A stretch of DNA of 36,349 bases from Azospirillum sp. (GCA_027483805.1 JAIXTS010000095.1:1-36349), one strand, 5' to 3'. Positions 9,058 through 17,785 are shown, numbered from the stretch's first letter. Notes: generated from the sequence alone by a model not told the origin. A program made the numbers and translations.

Positions 9058-10380
9058 TTATCGACCGGCGCGTGCTGCCTGGAACTCCACCTCTGCGATG
9101 CTGCCGGAGGTCAGGGAGGAGAGCACCGACCTCATCGTGGCCTCATGGCTGCGCCGCGCGGTTTCGGCGGTCGCAGCGTGGCCGGCGCGCAGCACCAGTT
9201 TGCGGGTGCCGCGTGCCGTCTCTTCGATCCCGACAACCGACAGGTCGCGCAGCAACGGCGATGGCACCTGCTTCTGGCTCAATGCATGGCGGGCCGCAGC
9301 CCACAGCGCTTCGGCATCATCGGCATCCGGCAGCGGCGGCGCGGGTTCGGGCAGGGTTGACCGTGCCGCACCGGCAAGTAACGGCTTGCCCCCCTCCCCC
9401 GCCCCTCGGCGGACCTTGCGAACGGTGGAACTGCGCTCGCGTTCAAGGAATGTGTCCGCCGCCTCGTCCTCATCCTTGGCATGGAAATCAAGGGTCACTT
9501 CCTCGATCTTCCGGCCTTTGCGCTTCATCTTGTCTTCAGGCATTTCCACACGGAAGGGGGCCAGCTGGTTGACCTCCGCCATCGCGCGGTCAATGGTCCG
9601 GGTGCGCAGGATGCCAAAATCCTTGTAGGCGCCTTCCGGCACGTTCAGCAGCTTGCGCAGCGTTTCGATATCCAGCGTCAGGGACGGATGATCCATCTGG
9701 TAGCGCTGCATCCCGATCTCATAGAGCTTCAAGGCATAGGTGCTGGTCACCTTCACCATGGCCGGACCCGACAGGCGGGCCCAGAGCTGCGACGACCTCT
9801 GCAGTTCCAGAAAGGCGTCGGTGAACTGGAAATGGATATCGGCGCTGTCGATCTCCACCTCATCTTCCGGCCGGACATAGGAGGAGAGGATGCGCAGTTC
9901 GGCGCGGCTGCGGCGACCCCGGAACGGGCCGATCACGACGAGCGAGCTTTCGTAAATCTCCTTCAGCGCGTCGAAAATGCGCTCATTGCCCTTGTGGTTG
10001 CCCCTCACCACCTTCTTGGGCAGGCGGTAAAGTTTGTTGGCGAAATTCTGGCTGCCGGCCAGATGGATCATGAAGTTCAACATTTTCTGCGCCGGCAGCG
10101 ACAGGCGCGACCCGTTGGCCGGATAGGAATAGACAGCTTCGGCCGCCTTGATCAGGTGCTTGTATCCATCCCGCTCGAACGTGGCGGCCGCGACGCGCGC
10201 GGTTTGCCCTGCCCGATCGATCGCGGGCAAGGTTGGCGCCGACTTGCCATCGACAAGGCTGCCTTCCACGTCAATGACCACACCGGTATCGCCGACCGTC
10301 GGCACATAGGGTACGATCGCCGCCAGTGCCTGGTCGCGTGCCGGTTCGGCACTGCTGGTCTTGCGGCGGCTTGGCGGCAT
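9058..10380 (-). CDS. repA: Replication initiator protein, Rep_3 superfamily (RepA/RepB-like)
   Basis: 440 aa from MPPSRRKTSS; winged-helix signature SLTLDIETLRKLLNVPEGAYKDFGILRTRTIDRAMAEVNQ; iterons upstream. Confidence 0.85.
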   Translation of the reverse strand: MPPSRRKTSSAEPARDQALAAIVPYVPTVGDTGVVIDVEGSLVDGKSAPTLPAIDRAGQTARVAAATFERDGYKHLIKAAEAVYSYPANGSRLSLPAQKMLNFMIHLAGSQNFANKLYRLPKKVVRGNHKGNERIFDALKEIYESSLVVIGPFRGRRSRAELRILSSYVRPEDEVEIDSADIHFQFTDAFLELQRSSQLWARLSGPAMVKVTSTYALKLYEIGMQRYQMDHPSLTLDIETLRKLLNVPEGAYKDFGILRTRTIDRAMAEVNQLAPFRVEMPEDKMKRKGRKIEEVTLDFHAKDEDEAADTFLERERSSTVRKVRRGAGEGGKPLLAGAARSTLPEPAPPLPDADDAEALWAAARHALSQKQVPSPLLRDLSVVGIEETARGTRKLVLRAGHAATAETARRSHEATMRSVLSSLTSGSIAEVEFQAARAGR

Positions 10381-10416
10381 GCTGGTTCCCCTGTTCCCTG
10401 CCGGCAAACTAGTCCC

Positions 10417-10443
10417 TTCCTTACAGCCAAGGCAAGTAAGGAA
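10417..10443. promoter_or_regulatory. Inverted repeat TTCCTTAC-N11-GTAAGGAA, candidate Rep operator
   Basis: Arms equal the conserved iteron half; lies about 40 bp upstream of the repA start codon. Confidence 0.6.
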
Positions 10444-10448
10444 AGGCG

Positions 10449-10457
10449 TTTTCCACA
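10449..10457 (+). promoter_or_regulatory. DnaA-box-like site TTTTCCACA
   Basis: One mismatch to TTATNCACA, inside the putative origin. Confidence 0.4.
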
Positions 10458-10470
10458 GGGAATCATCCGG

Positions 10471-11057
10471 CCTTACCGGGTGGGGGCAAGTCTTACGCCC
10501 TGGGGCGTGTGTCAAAGGCCCCCATCATGTGCGGATACCACCCCCCGCCCTGTAAGGAATATCCTGAAAAAGCCCAGCAAATCCGCGGCTCTCCATGCCC
10601 TTGAATCTTTACTAAGAATCTTGGAACAAAATCAGGACAGGATTTTGGGTGAGGAAGAGAGGGATAGGTGTAGGGACTGTGTCCTCTCCCCATCGCGACT
10701 CGCGGCACCTATTCCTTACTGTTGGGGGGATCGACGACTCCAGCCTATCCGTCCAGGCCTTTTCCTTACGTCCCGGGGGAATCCTTACCGTTTGGGGGGC
10801 TTGGCGGATGCTGTCGCCGTCAGCCCCGGACCGTAAGGAATGGTTCCCCCAGGCGGTAAGGAGACTCGAGGAAAGTATCACCCCGGCGGCAAGGCATCCT
10901 GTCAACCCGGCTATGGTTTCCTGCGCTTCAGCCGCCCCCAGGGCGTAAGGAATTGGCCTGGCAGGGCGAACGGAATGTGCCCTGTGCACTGTGCCCCCAC
11001 GCGGTAAGGAATGCGCGATTCCCTTACCTTTTGGGGGCGCCCCCCGCGCGGTAAGGA
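10471..11057. repeat. Iteron field / putative replication origin, about 11 iterons in mixed orientation
   Basis: Sites near 10471, 10491, 10543, 10713, 10763, 10782, 10823, 10846, 10935, 10994, 11021, 11041; consensus CCCCCnnnnSGTAAGGA; AT-richer stretch 10561-10640 as possible DUE. Confidence 0.85.
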
Positions 11058-11066
11058 TCGGTCTGT

Positions 11067-11639
11067 TCAATCTCCTGACCGCAGGGCATTGGCCAGATCC
11101 AGTTCCATTTCCAGGCCCCGCCATTCGACGGCAGACCGCAATCCACCCCTGGGTAGCAGCATCAGCATGGCGAATCCGATTTCACCGCGATCGTCAAGCA
11201 AAGGCAAAAGCAGACGATGGTAACCCAGCTTTTCGCTGAAAACCCGAAAGCGCCGGTCACTGAAAACCGGGCCGGACATGGTCAACATGCGGCGATAGGC
11301 GTCCCGCACCTCCTGCAATATCTGACCGCTGTAGCACTGGGAGAGAAGGCGGCCGGTCAATGGTCCGCCGAACAACTGCACCAGGTTGGGGCCGGCCCAA
11401 AGATAGCGGGCCTGATCAACCCCCAGACGCAAATCGACAACGGCCAGGTTGCCAGCCAAACGGCGCAGGGCCAACGGTGTAAAGTCCAAGGCGCGGGGAA
11501 TAGCCTGCCCATCCCGGCATTCCCGCCATTGGTCGCGCAGGTCCACCATTTCGTCGGGCGTATGGTCCAGCGGGTCAGGCGCATGGGTTTCCCACATGCC
11601 GAACGGTGCCGCCAGACGGGTGAGGATCACGGTACCCAT
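11067..11639 (-). CDS. PAS-domain-containing protein (Rhodospirillales PAS family)
   Basis: LRDQWRECRDGQAIPRALDFTPLALRRLAGNLAVVDLR...RYLWAGPNLVQLFGGPLTGR. Confidence 0.7.
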   Translation of the reverse strand: MGTVILTRLAAPFGMWETHAPDPLDHTPDEMVDLRDQWRECRDGQAIPRALDFTPLALRRLAGNLAVVDLRLGVDQARYLWAGPNLVQLFGGPLTGRLLSQCYSGQILQEVRDAYRRMLTMSGPVFSDRRFRVFSEKLGYHRLLLPLLDDRGEIGFAMLMLLPRGGLRSAVEWRGLEMELDLANALRSGD

Positions 11640-11709
11640 GGGAAGCCTGACTGGTTGGTTTGCGCAGAATGACGGCCGGTCCTGACCGTGGCAACGGCAA
11701 ATGACATGT

Positions 11710-11724
11710 TGAGAATGATTATTA
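11710..11724. promoter_or_regulatory. Fur-box-like sequence TGAGAATGATTATTA
   Basis: 13/15 to TGATAATNATTATCA by eye; upstream of the 11770 CDS and the copper block. Confidence 0.4.
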
Positions 11725-11736
11725 ATAGCGATAAAG

Positions 11737-11750
11737 TTGCGACGTCGCAC
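11737..11750. promoter_or_regulatory. Candidate parS: TTGCGACGTCGCAC
   Basis: 12-bp palindromic core TGCGACGTCGCA shared with 2483 and 14903. Confidence 0.5.
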
Positions 11751-11769
11751 CACTGTCAAGGACGAAACC

Positions 11770-12276
11770 ATGCAGACCGACCGCCGCGCCCCCACCCGTG
11801 CCATCCGCCCCAATATCGCCGGCAACATGCCATTTGTGGCGCTGTATCCATCGGCGCGGCTGGCCTTGTGGGGTTTGCGCTATTGGGCTACCTGTGCGCG
11901 GCAAGGGCGGTGTCCGGCCCTGCTGCTGCGGGATGTCTTTGTTTCTGCCGGCGCGCCGCTGGCGCCGGTCAGCATTGATCGGCTGATGCGCATCTTCGCC
12001 ACGGCATCGCGCCACCCCCCTGCCCTTGGTTGCCCGGCCTGTGCCCGCCTGACCGATGACGAAGCGGCGTTGCTGAATGTCATGCTTTGTATTCAGGGCG
12101 GCGACGGGGTGTCGGTTGAACGGGCATTGTCGGCATGGCTGCCCTTGCAGGCGGCGGAGGTCGCGGGCGAGACGCTCGCCGGCTATGCCCGGTTGCTGTT
12201 GGATGGGGGTTACGACCTGTCGTCGGACAGGGTGCCGGAACTGGTGCGGCCGCCGGCAGGGACCAGACTTCATTAA
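11770..12276 (+). CDS. Hypothetical protein
   Basis: ORF from MQTDRRAPTRAIRPNIAGNMPF. Confidence 0.7.
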   Translation: MQTDRRAPTRAIRPNIAGNMPFVALYPSARLALWGLRYWATCARQGRCPALLLRDVFVSAGAPLAPVSIDRLMRIFATASRHPPALGCPACARLTDDEAALLNVMLCIQGGDGVSVERALSAWLPLQAAEVAGETLAGYARLLLDGGYDLSSDRVPELVRPPAGTRLH

Positions 12277-12353
12277 GTGCCGGCGCCCTTGCGACAACAG
12301 AGCATTGGACAGGCAGGCGCGGGCATGGCATCGCATGAAGCATGGATGGTGCC

Positions 12354-12722
12354 ATGATCATGCGACAGGACGGTTGGCGGGGCTGGGTGGCACACCTGTT
12401 GCTGCCGGCATTGCTGTTTGTTGCATTGCTGCCCCGTGGCTATATGCCGGATATCCAGGCCTTACGCCGGGGTGACCTGGTTCTGACCCTGTGCCGCGTG
12501 GCGGAACCGCGCCGCGGCGATGTTGGAACGCCCGCGATCCTCGATCCACTGGCAGGCTGTCCGTTTGGTCTGCTGCCGGCCCTGTCGACACCGGTAGAGC
12601 CAACCAAGATTGCCCTGCCGCAGCGTTGGACGATTGTTGCAGTCGATCCTGTCATGTCACTGGTTCCAACGATCAGGAACTGGATCATCGGGCTGGGGCC
12701 GCGGGGGCCGCCAGGGGGGTGA
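12354..12722 (+). CDS. DUF2946-like small protein
   Basis: N-terminal hydrophobic segment LLLPALLFVALLPRGYMPD; next to PCuAC and SCO1. Confidence 0.5.
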   Translation: MIMRQDGWRGWVAHLLLPALLFVALLPRGYMPDIQALRRGDLVLTLCRVAEPRRGDVGTPAILDPLAGCPFGLLPALSTPVEPTKIALPQRWTIVAVDPVMSLVPTIRNWIIGLGPRGPPGG

Positions 12723-12774
12723 TGCCCCCTGCTCTGTTATGCCCGACAATCAATGATCCAACAGGAATCCCATC

Positions 12775-13272
12775 ATGCGTATGTTCACCCGCTCGCTTTT
12801 GATCTCCGCCGCTGCCGGTCTGCTTCTGGTCGGTGCTGCCCAGGCCGAGGTCAGCGTCTCCAACCCCTTCTCCCGTGCTTCCGCGCCGCAGGCTAAGGCC
12901 GGTGCGGCCTTTCTGACGCTCAACATCGATGCCGGCGCCGATAAGCTGCTGTCTGCCAGCAGCCCGGTGGCGGAAAGGACGGAGTTGCACACCCACCTTA
13001 TGGAAGGTGGCATTGCCAAAATGCGACCGGTGGAAGGCGGCATCCCTGTCAATGCCGGTACGCCAACCGAGTTGAAGCCGGGCGGCCTGCATATCATGCT
13101 GATGGGGCTGAAGGCGCCGCTGAAGCAAGGCGACAGCTTTCCCCTGACGTTGAAATTTGAAAAGGCCGGCGACGTCTCTGTCACCGTGCCCGTTCAGGGG
13201 CCGGGGGCCATGGCACCGATGCAGGGGCATGATCACACAAACCACGGCGGCCATGCCGGCCATCAGCATTAA
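12775..13272 (+). CDS. Periplasmic copper chaperone PCuAC family
   Basis: Signal peptide; HTHLMEGGIAKMRPVEGG...LKPGGLHIMLMGL; His-rich tail. Confidence 0.93.
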   Translation: MRMFTRSLLISAAAGLLLVGAAQAEVSVSNPFSRASAPQAKAGAAFLTLNIDAGADKLLSASSPVAERTELHTHLMEGGIAKMRPVEGGIPVNAGTPTELKPGGLHIMLMGLKAPLKQGDSFPLTLKFEKAGDVSVTVPVQGPGAMAPMQGHDHTNHGGHAGHQH

Positions 13273-13287
13273 GGCGGCCTTGCTTTC

Positions 13288-13905
13288 ATGAGGCGCCGTA
13301 CATTCTGGACCGGCCTGGCCGTGCTGGCGACCGCAGCATTGCTGGGCTCCGTTGTCCTGATCGCTGACCGTTTGTCCCCGCAGAGGGCGGAACAAGGGCA
13401 GGGCAGGGCCGCTATCGGCGGCCCCTTCTCCCTTACCGACCATACGGGGCAGGCGGTCACGCAGGATAGTCTCAAAGGTAAGCTGTCGCTGGTCTATTTC
13501 GGCTACAGCTTCTGCCCTGACATCTGTCCCACTGACTTGCAGCTGATCGCGCAGGCGCTGGATCAGCTGTCGCCAGAAGAGCTGGCCGATACGCAGGCCT
13601 TCTTTGTCTCTATCGATCCCGAGCGCGATACCGTGGCGCAGATGGCGGACTATGTCGCGTTGTTCCACCCGTCGATCCGTGGCCTGACCGGCACGCCGGA
13701 TCAGATCGCCGAGGCCGCCAAATCCTACCGTGCCTATTACAAGAAGGTATCAGCGGCGGAGGCAGGGACGTCAGATTATCTGATGGATCATTCCGCCTTC
13801 ATCTATCTGATGAATCGCGAAGGGGATTTTGTCCGTGTCTTCGGGCATGGGGTGAACCCCGGCGAAATGGTCGAATGGGTCCGCAGGGTAAGGGCGGGTC
13901 AATAG
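13288..13905 (+). CDS. SCO1/SenC-family protein
   Basis: YFGYSFCPDICPTDL, FFVSIDPERDT, DYLMDHSAFIYL. Confidence 0.93.
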   Translation: MRRRTFWTGLAVLATAALLGSVVLIADRLSPQRAEQGQGRAAIGGPFSLTDHTGQAVTQDSLKGKLSLVYFGYSFCPDICPTDLQLIAQALDQLSPEELADTQAFFVSIDPERDTVAQMADYVALFHPSIRGLTGTPDQIAEAAKSYRAYYKKVSAAEAGTSDYLMDHSAFIYLMNREGDFVRVFGHGVNPGEMVEWVRRVRAGQ

Positions 13906-14792
13906 CCCCCGAGCCGTAAGGATCGGATTGTTTGTGCCATCGCATCCACCGCCTCCCGGCGGGGAAAGGTTTCCCGGAACGCCAGACGCACCGTGCGTCC
14001 GGCGGTTCCGGGAACCAGCGGACGGGCCACGGTGCCCGGTACCGGAACAGCCCGGCCCGCCACCACCAGGGCCGGCGCCAGGGTGCAGCCATAACCGGCG
14101 GCCACCATGTTCAGCAGCATTTCCAGACTGGTCGCCCGCAGATCGGCACGGCCGGCGCGGGATTGTTGACAGGCGGCCAAGGCCTGATCACGCAGGCAAT
14201 GGCCATCCGCCAGCACCAGCATCTCCACCTCTGGCAATTGATCCTCGCGGATCATGGTCTGTGAGGCCAGGGGATGGGCTTCCGGCAGAACCAGCAGGAA
14301 GGGCTCATCGAACAGTGGCAGGCTTTGGATATCGTCTTGGTCTTCCGTCGTGGCCATCAGGATGGCGTCCAGTTCGTGCCGGCGCAGCCGGGCCAGCAGA
14401 TTATCGGTCACGTCCTCCCACAGCACGAGGTCCAATTCTGGATAGTCGCGTCGCAGCGGACCCAGAACACGGGGGATAAGGTAGGGGCCAAGGGTCGGGA
14501 TCACCCCAAGCCGTAAGGACCCGGCGAAAGGGTCTCGCCAACCCTGCGCCAATGATGTGATGGCATCGGCCTTTTCGACCGCGGCACGGGCAAGCGGAAC
14601 GATTTGATCGGCTGCCGGCGTCGGGATGACCGACTTGTTTGTCCGCTCGAACAGGGTGACGCCCAGCATCTCCTCTAACTTACGGATCTGCCCCGACAGG
14701 GTCGGCTGGCTGACATGGCAGGCTTCGGCCGCGCGGCCGAAATGCCTGTGGTCGGCAACGGCGATCAGATAGCGCAAGTCACGCAGGTTCAT
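13899..14792 (-). CDS. oxyR: OxyR hydrogen-peroxide-sensing LysR regulator
   Basis: LysR HTH plus DGHCLRDQALAAC with the two redox Cys spaced as in OxyR. Confidence 0.9.
   Translation of the reverse strand: MNLRDLRYLIAVADHRHFGRAAEACHVSQPTLSGQIRKLEEMLGVTLFERTNKSVIPTPAADQIVPLARAAVEKADAITSLAQGWRDPFAGSLRLGVIPTLGPYLIPRVLGPLRRDYPELDLVLWEDVTDNLLARLRRHELDAILMATTEDQDDIQSLPLFDEPFLLVLPEAHPLASQTMIREDQLPEVEMLVLADGHCLRDQALAACQQSRAGRADLRATSLEMLLNMVAAGYGCTLAPALVVAGRAVPVPGTVARPLVPGTAGRTVRLAFRETFPRREAVDAMAQTIRSLRLGGY
13906..13922 (+). repeat. Dispersed iteron cccccgagccgtaagga
   Basis: Full consensus match, within the 3' end of oxyR. Confidence 0.7.
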
Positions 14793-14902
14793 AAGCTCTT
14801 CTCGCAGATGCGCAATAGGTGGCGCCGATCATAATCATCTGAACAATCAATTGTACCGCCAAAACAGTGGCAGGTACTGTCTTCTTGTGCTGTTTTATTG
14901 GC

Positions 14903-14920
14903 GATTGCGACGTCGCAATC
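14903..14920. promoter_or_regulatory. Candidate parS: GATTGCGACGTCGCAATC
   Basis: Perfect 18-bp palindrome, intergenic oxyR/DUF454. Confidence 0.6.
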
Positions 14921-14935
14921 GGTGTCGGGAGAGTG

Positions 14936-15352
14936 ATGTTGAAAGCCCACCGCCCGTTGCCCTCTGCTGTCAGGCGTGGCCTCTATCGGCTGGGGGCCAG
15001 TCTGTTCCTCTTCCTGGGGATGATCGGCGTGGTGTTGCCGGTCATGCCGACGACGGTATTTTTCCTGCTGTCGGTCTGGTGCCTGCTACGGTTGGGCGAT
15101 CATCGGGCAGAGCGGCTGTTGAGCCATCCGCGTGTCGGACCACCCTTGCGCCTGTTCATTGAACAGGGGGCGATGACCCGGCGGGGCAAGATCGCGGCGT
15201 TGGGCGGCTTAAGCCTTGGCGCCGGCCTGCTTCTCCTGATGGCAGGAACCCATGGCTGGCTGGCGGGCGGTGGCATTGGAACCTTGGCCCTGGTGGGTAT
15301 TTACCTGGTCACGCGACCAGAACCACCGCTCCCCCAACCGGTAAGGGTCTAG
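14936..15352 (+). CDS. DUF454 (YbaN-like) membrane protein
   Basis: RGLYRLGASLFLFLGMIGVVLPVMPTTVFFLLSVWCLLR. Confidence 0.88.
   Translation: MLKAHRPLPSAVRRGLYRLGASLFLFLGMIGVVLPVMPTTVFFLLSVWCLLRLGDHRAERLLSHPRVGPPLRLFIEQGAMTRRGKIAALGGLSLGAGLLLLMAGTHGWLAGGGIGTLALVGIYLVTRPEPPLPQPVRV
15331..15347 (+). repeat. Dispersed iteron-like cccccaaccggtaaggg
   Basis: One mismatch (last base) to consensus; overlaps the DUF454 3' end. Confidence 0.6.
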
Positions 15353-15378
15353 CCCCTTTCCTTTCCAGAGAAACTCTA

Positions 15379-15414
15379 AAAGCCCATGGTCGCCAACACA
15401 TGGGCTTTCTTTTT
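15379..15414 (+). terminator. Rho-independent terminator after DUF454
   Basis: AAAGCCCATG...CATGGGCTTTCTTTTT. Confidence 0.85.
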
Positions 15415-15423
15415 GTCCGGGAT

Positions 15424-15615
15424 TCAGCCTTTGGCCGTACGGCCAAGCATGCTTTTCAACAGCTTTTCACCGGGCGCCTTCGCCGGGGCCGCCAATTCAA
15501 TACGATGATCGGCAGTCATCAATGCTGACAGTTTATCGCCGGACTTCAGGCCTAGATGCTCAAGCATCTCCGTTGTCAGCACGATGGTACCGTCGGGGCC
15601 GATGATCATGTCCAT
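15424..15615 (-). CDS. AbrB/MazE-like small DNA-binding protein
   Basis: MDMIIGPDGTIVLTTEMLEHLGLKSGDKLSALMTADHRIEL. Confidence 0.7.
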   Translation of the reverse strand: MDMIIGPDGTIVLTTEMLEHLGLKSGDKLSALMTADHRIELAAPAKAPGEKLLKSMLGRTAKG

Positions 15616-15675
15616 GGTTTTGGTCCGCGAATGATGAGCCCTCAAAATAGGCTTCATCAGCACCTTGGGCAATGG

Positions 15676-16425
15676 TCACGATGGTGGCTTGCCTGTAATC
15701 ACATCCGGCAAGGCACCGTCGACCTGCAATCTGGCCAGTCCCTGATTGAATTGATCCAAAATCTGCTGGGCACGGGGATTGTCACGGGCCACGATCAGAT
15801 GCAGGGTCGTTTCGCTGGCCGCGGGTCCAGGGACCGTCGCCAGTTTCTCCCGCTCTGTCACGGTGGCCCGGCGAGCCTCAGCGATCCGGTCATCCTCCAC
15901 CATGAAGTCAGCCCGATCAGCAATGATCATGGGCAGGCAGCTGCGCTGCTGCGTTGGTGTCACACGCTGCACATCACCTTGTTGGATCAGCAGGTTCAGC
16001 CAAGGGGGCAGACCGTACCCAACGGCGGCACAGAGCCGTCGTCCCTTCATCCATCCGGTGGCCATGGCCGGCCGTTCATTCCCTGCGGCAACCACCAGAT
16101 GCTGGCGCACGATGGTGATGGGGTCGGAGAACAGCACTTCCCGCGCCCGTTGCTCGGTCCGGATATAGGGGAAGGTGGCGTCAAAGCGGTGAGCCAGCAG
16201 ACCTTCGTAACCCTGGCGCCAAGGCTCGACCCTGATATCGGTGCTGAGGCCGGCGTCGCTGAAAATTCTTCGGACCAGCGCCGTAACCGGACCACCATCC
16301 GGCAGGTTGTCATCGACATAAGGGGCATAGTCGCTGCCCGTCACCAGTTTTAAGGGTACGGGTTCCGCCCCCGCTGACAGGACCGGAACAAACACCGCCA
16401 GCAAAAGCGTGCCCCAGTGCCGCAC
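15676..16425 (-). CDS. Periplasmic substrate-binding protein, family 3-like
   Basis: Signal peptide, LVTGSDYAPYVDDNLPDGGPVTALVRRIFSDAG. Confidence 0.8.
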   Translation of the reverse strand: MRHWGTLLLAVFVPVLSAGAEPVPLKLVTGSDYAPYVDDNLPDGGPVTALVRRIFSDAGLSTDIRVEPWRQGYEGLLAHRFDATFPYIRTEQRAREVLFSDPITIVRQHLVVAAGNERPAMATGWMKGRRLCAAVGYGLPPWLNLLIQQGDVQRVTPTQQRSCLPMIIADRADFMVEDDRIAEARRATVTEREKLATVPGPAASETTLHLIVARDNPRAQQILDQFNQGLARLQVDGALPDVITGKPPS

Positions 16426-16506
16426 CCGTGTCCTCGCCGGCTGTCACCATCATGGTAAGCGTAGAGTTAACGGTGTCACCGGTCAATATTGCCGTGGTGC
16501 CGGCAG

Positions 16507-16523
16507 CCCCCGGGCAGTAAGGA
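16507..16523 (+). repeat. Dispersed iteron cccccgggcagtaagga
   Basis: Iteron match, intergenic downstream of hemH. Confidence 0.7.
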
Positions 16524-16527
16524 TGGA

Positions 16528-17586
16528 TCAGATCCAGCCGGCCAGTTCACGTTCCACAAGGGTCCGCAGCAGGTTGATATGATCAGGATGATCATTCAGG
16601 CACGGGATATAGGTGAAATCAGTCCCCCCAGCGGTAAGGAAAGTCTCCCGGATACCCTGATTGACCTCTTCCAGCGTCTCCACACAATCACTGACAAAGG
16701 CAGGTGCCAGGATGGCGAGCTTCTTCACGCCTTGCGCCGGCAGGGCCTTGACCATCGGTTCCAGATAGGGCTGCAACCATTCTGTCCGGCCGAAACGCGA
16801 CTGGAAGGCATGGGTCAGGGTCTGGGCGTCCAGACCCAGCTTTTCCCGCAGCAGGCGGGCGGTCTTCAGACAATAGCAGTGATAGGGATCGCCCTTCTCC
16901 AGATACATTTTCGGCAGGCCGTGGAAGGACGTGATGATACGGTCGGGCTTCCAGGACAGGCCGTCCAGATGGCGGGAGACGCCGGCAGCCAGCGCCTCAA
17001 TATAGGCGGGATCGTCGTGATAGGTCGGGACTGTGCGGATCGCCGGCTGGCGGCGCAGCGTCATCAGATGACGGAACGCCTGATCACAGGCCGTGGCCGT
17101 GGTCGTTGCACTATATTGCGGATATAGCGGGAATAACAGGATACGCTCGCAGCCCTGTGCGATCAGGCTGTCAATGCCCTTGGCCGTGGAGGGATGGCCA
17201 TAGCGCATGCCCCATTCCACGATGATCCGCCCCGAATGCCTGCTTTCCAGCGCGACCCGCAACCCATCCGTCTGGGCGCGCGTGAACGTCTTCAGCGGGC
17301 TTTCATTCAGATCCTGATTCCAGATGCCGGCATAGGCGTGACCGCTTTTTTTCGGGCGGAAGGTCAGGATGATGCCCTGCAGGATCGGCTGCCAGATGGC
17401 CTGCGGCACTTCCACCACCCGGCGGTCGGACAGGAATTCCGACAGGTATCGGCGCATCGACCAGTAATCGGTCGCTTCCGGGGTTCCCAGATTGATCAGC
17501 AGCACGCCGATCTTGGGGGCCCTGACAGGCGGATGGCCGGCGGGCAGGGCGGGCGGGGGGCTGTTCTGGGTCAATTCCGGGTACAC
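16528..17586 (-). CDS. hemH: Ferrochelatase (start uncertain; GTG at 17586 suggested)
   Basis: IGVLLINLGTPEATDYWSMRRYLSEFLSDRRVVE, SFHGLPKMYLEKGDPYHCYC, CVETLEEVNQGIRE. Confidence 0.95.
   Translation of the reverse strand: MYPELTQNSPPPALPAGHPPVRAPKIGVLLINLGTPEATDYWSMRRYLSEFLSDRRVVEVPQAIWQPILQGIILTFRPKKSGHAYAGIWNQDLNESPLKTFTRAQTDGLRVALESRHSGRIIVEWGMRYGHPSTAKGIDSLIAQGCERILLFPLYPQYSATTTATACDQAFRHLMTLRRQPAIRTVPTYHDDPAYIEALAAGVSRHLDGLSWKPDRIITSFHGLPKMYLEKGDPYHCYCLKTARLLREKLGLDAQTLTHAFQSRFGRTEWLQPYLEPMVKALPAQGVKKLAILAPAFVSDCVETLEEVNQGIRETFLTAGGTDFTYIPCLNDHPDHINLLRTLVERELAGWI
16624..16640 (+). repeat. Dispersed iteron ccccccagcggtaagga inside hemH
   Basis: Full iteron match within coding sequence. 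Confidence 0.65.
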
Positions 17587-17614
17587 TCTGACAGGGATGG
17601 GGTACCCGTTCCGG

Positions 17615-17785
17615 TCAGGAATGGGCGCGCACCATCGCCGCCAGTGCTTTGCGGTGACGGTGCGCCTGCAACAAGATATCCGCTGGCGCCAAACCTTCAA
17701 TGACCAACCGGCCGTTTTCCGCCGAAAGACCTGCGCCATGCCGGCGCAGCGACTGAATCAGCTTTTCAAGGGATTTTCGCTGCAT
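17615..17785 (-). CDS. Small protein (56 aa), TubC-N docking-domain-like
   Basis: LEKLIQSLRRHGAGLSAENGRLVIEGLAPADILLQAHRHRKALAAMVRA. Confidence 0.5.
   Translation of the reverse strand: MQRKSLEKLIQSLRRHGAGLSAENGRLVIEGLAPADILLQAHRHRKALAAMVRAHS

Noticed and set aside
12459-12474. gccttacgccggggtg iteron-like match
   Set aside because: Broken G-run spacing; too degenerate to call.
14503-14519. Iteron-like accccaagccgtaagga inside oxyR
   Set aside because: Not counted as strong evidence: it encodes the conserved OxyR segment SLRLGV, so coding constraint may explain it.
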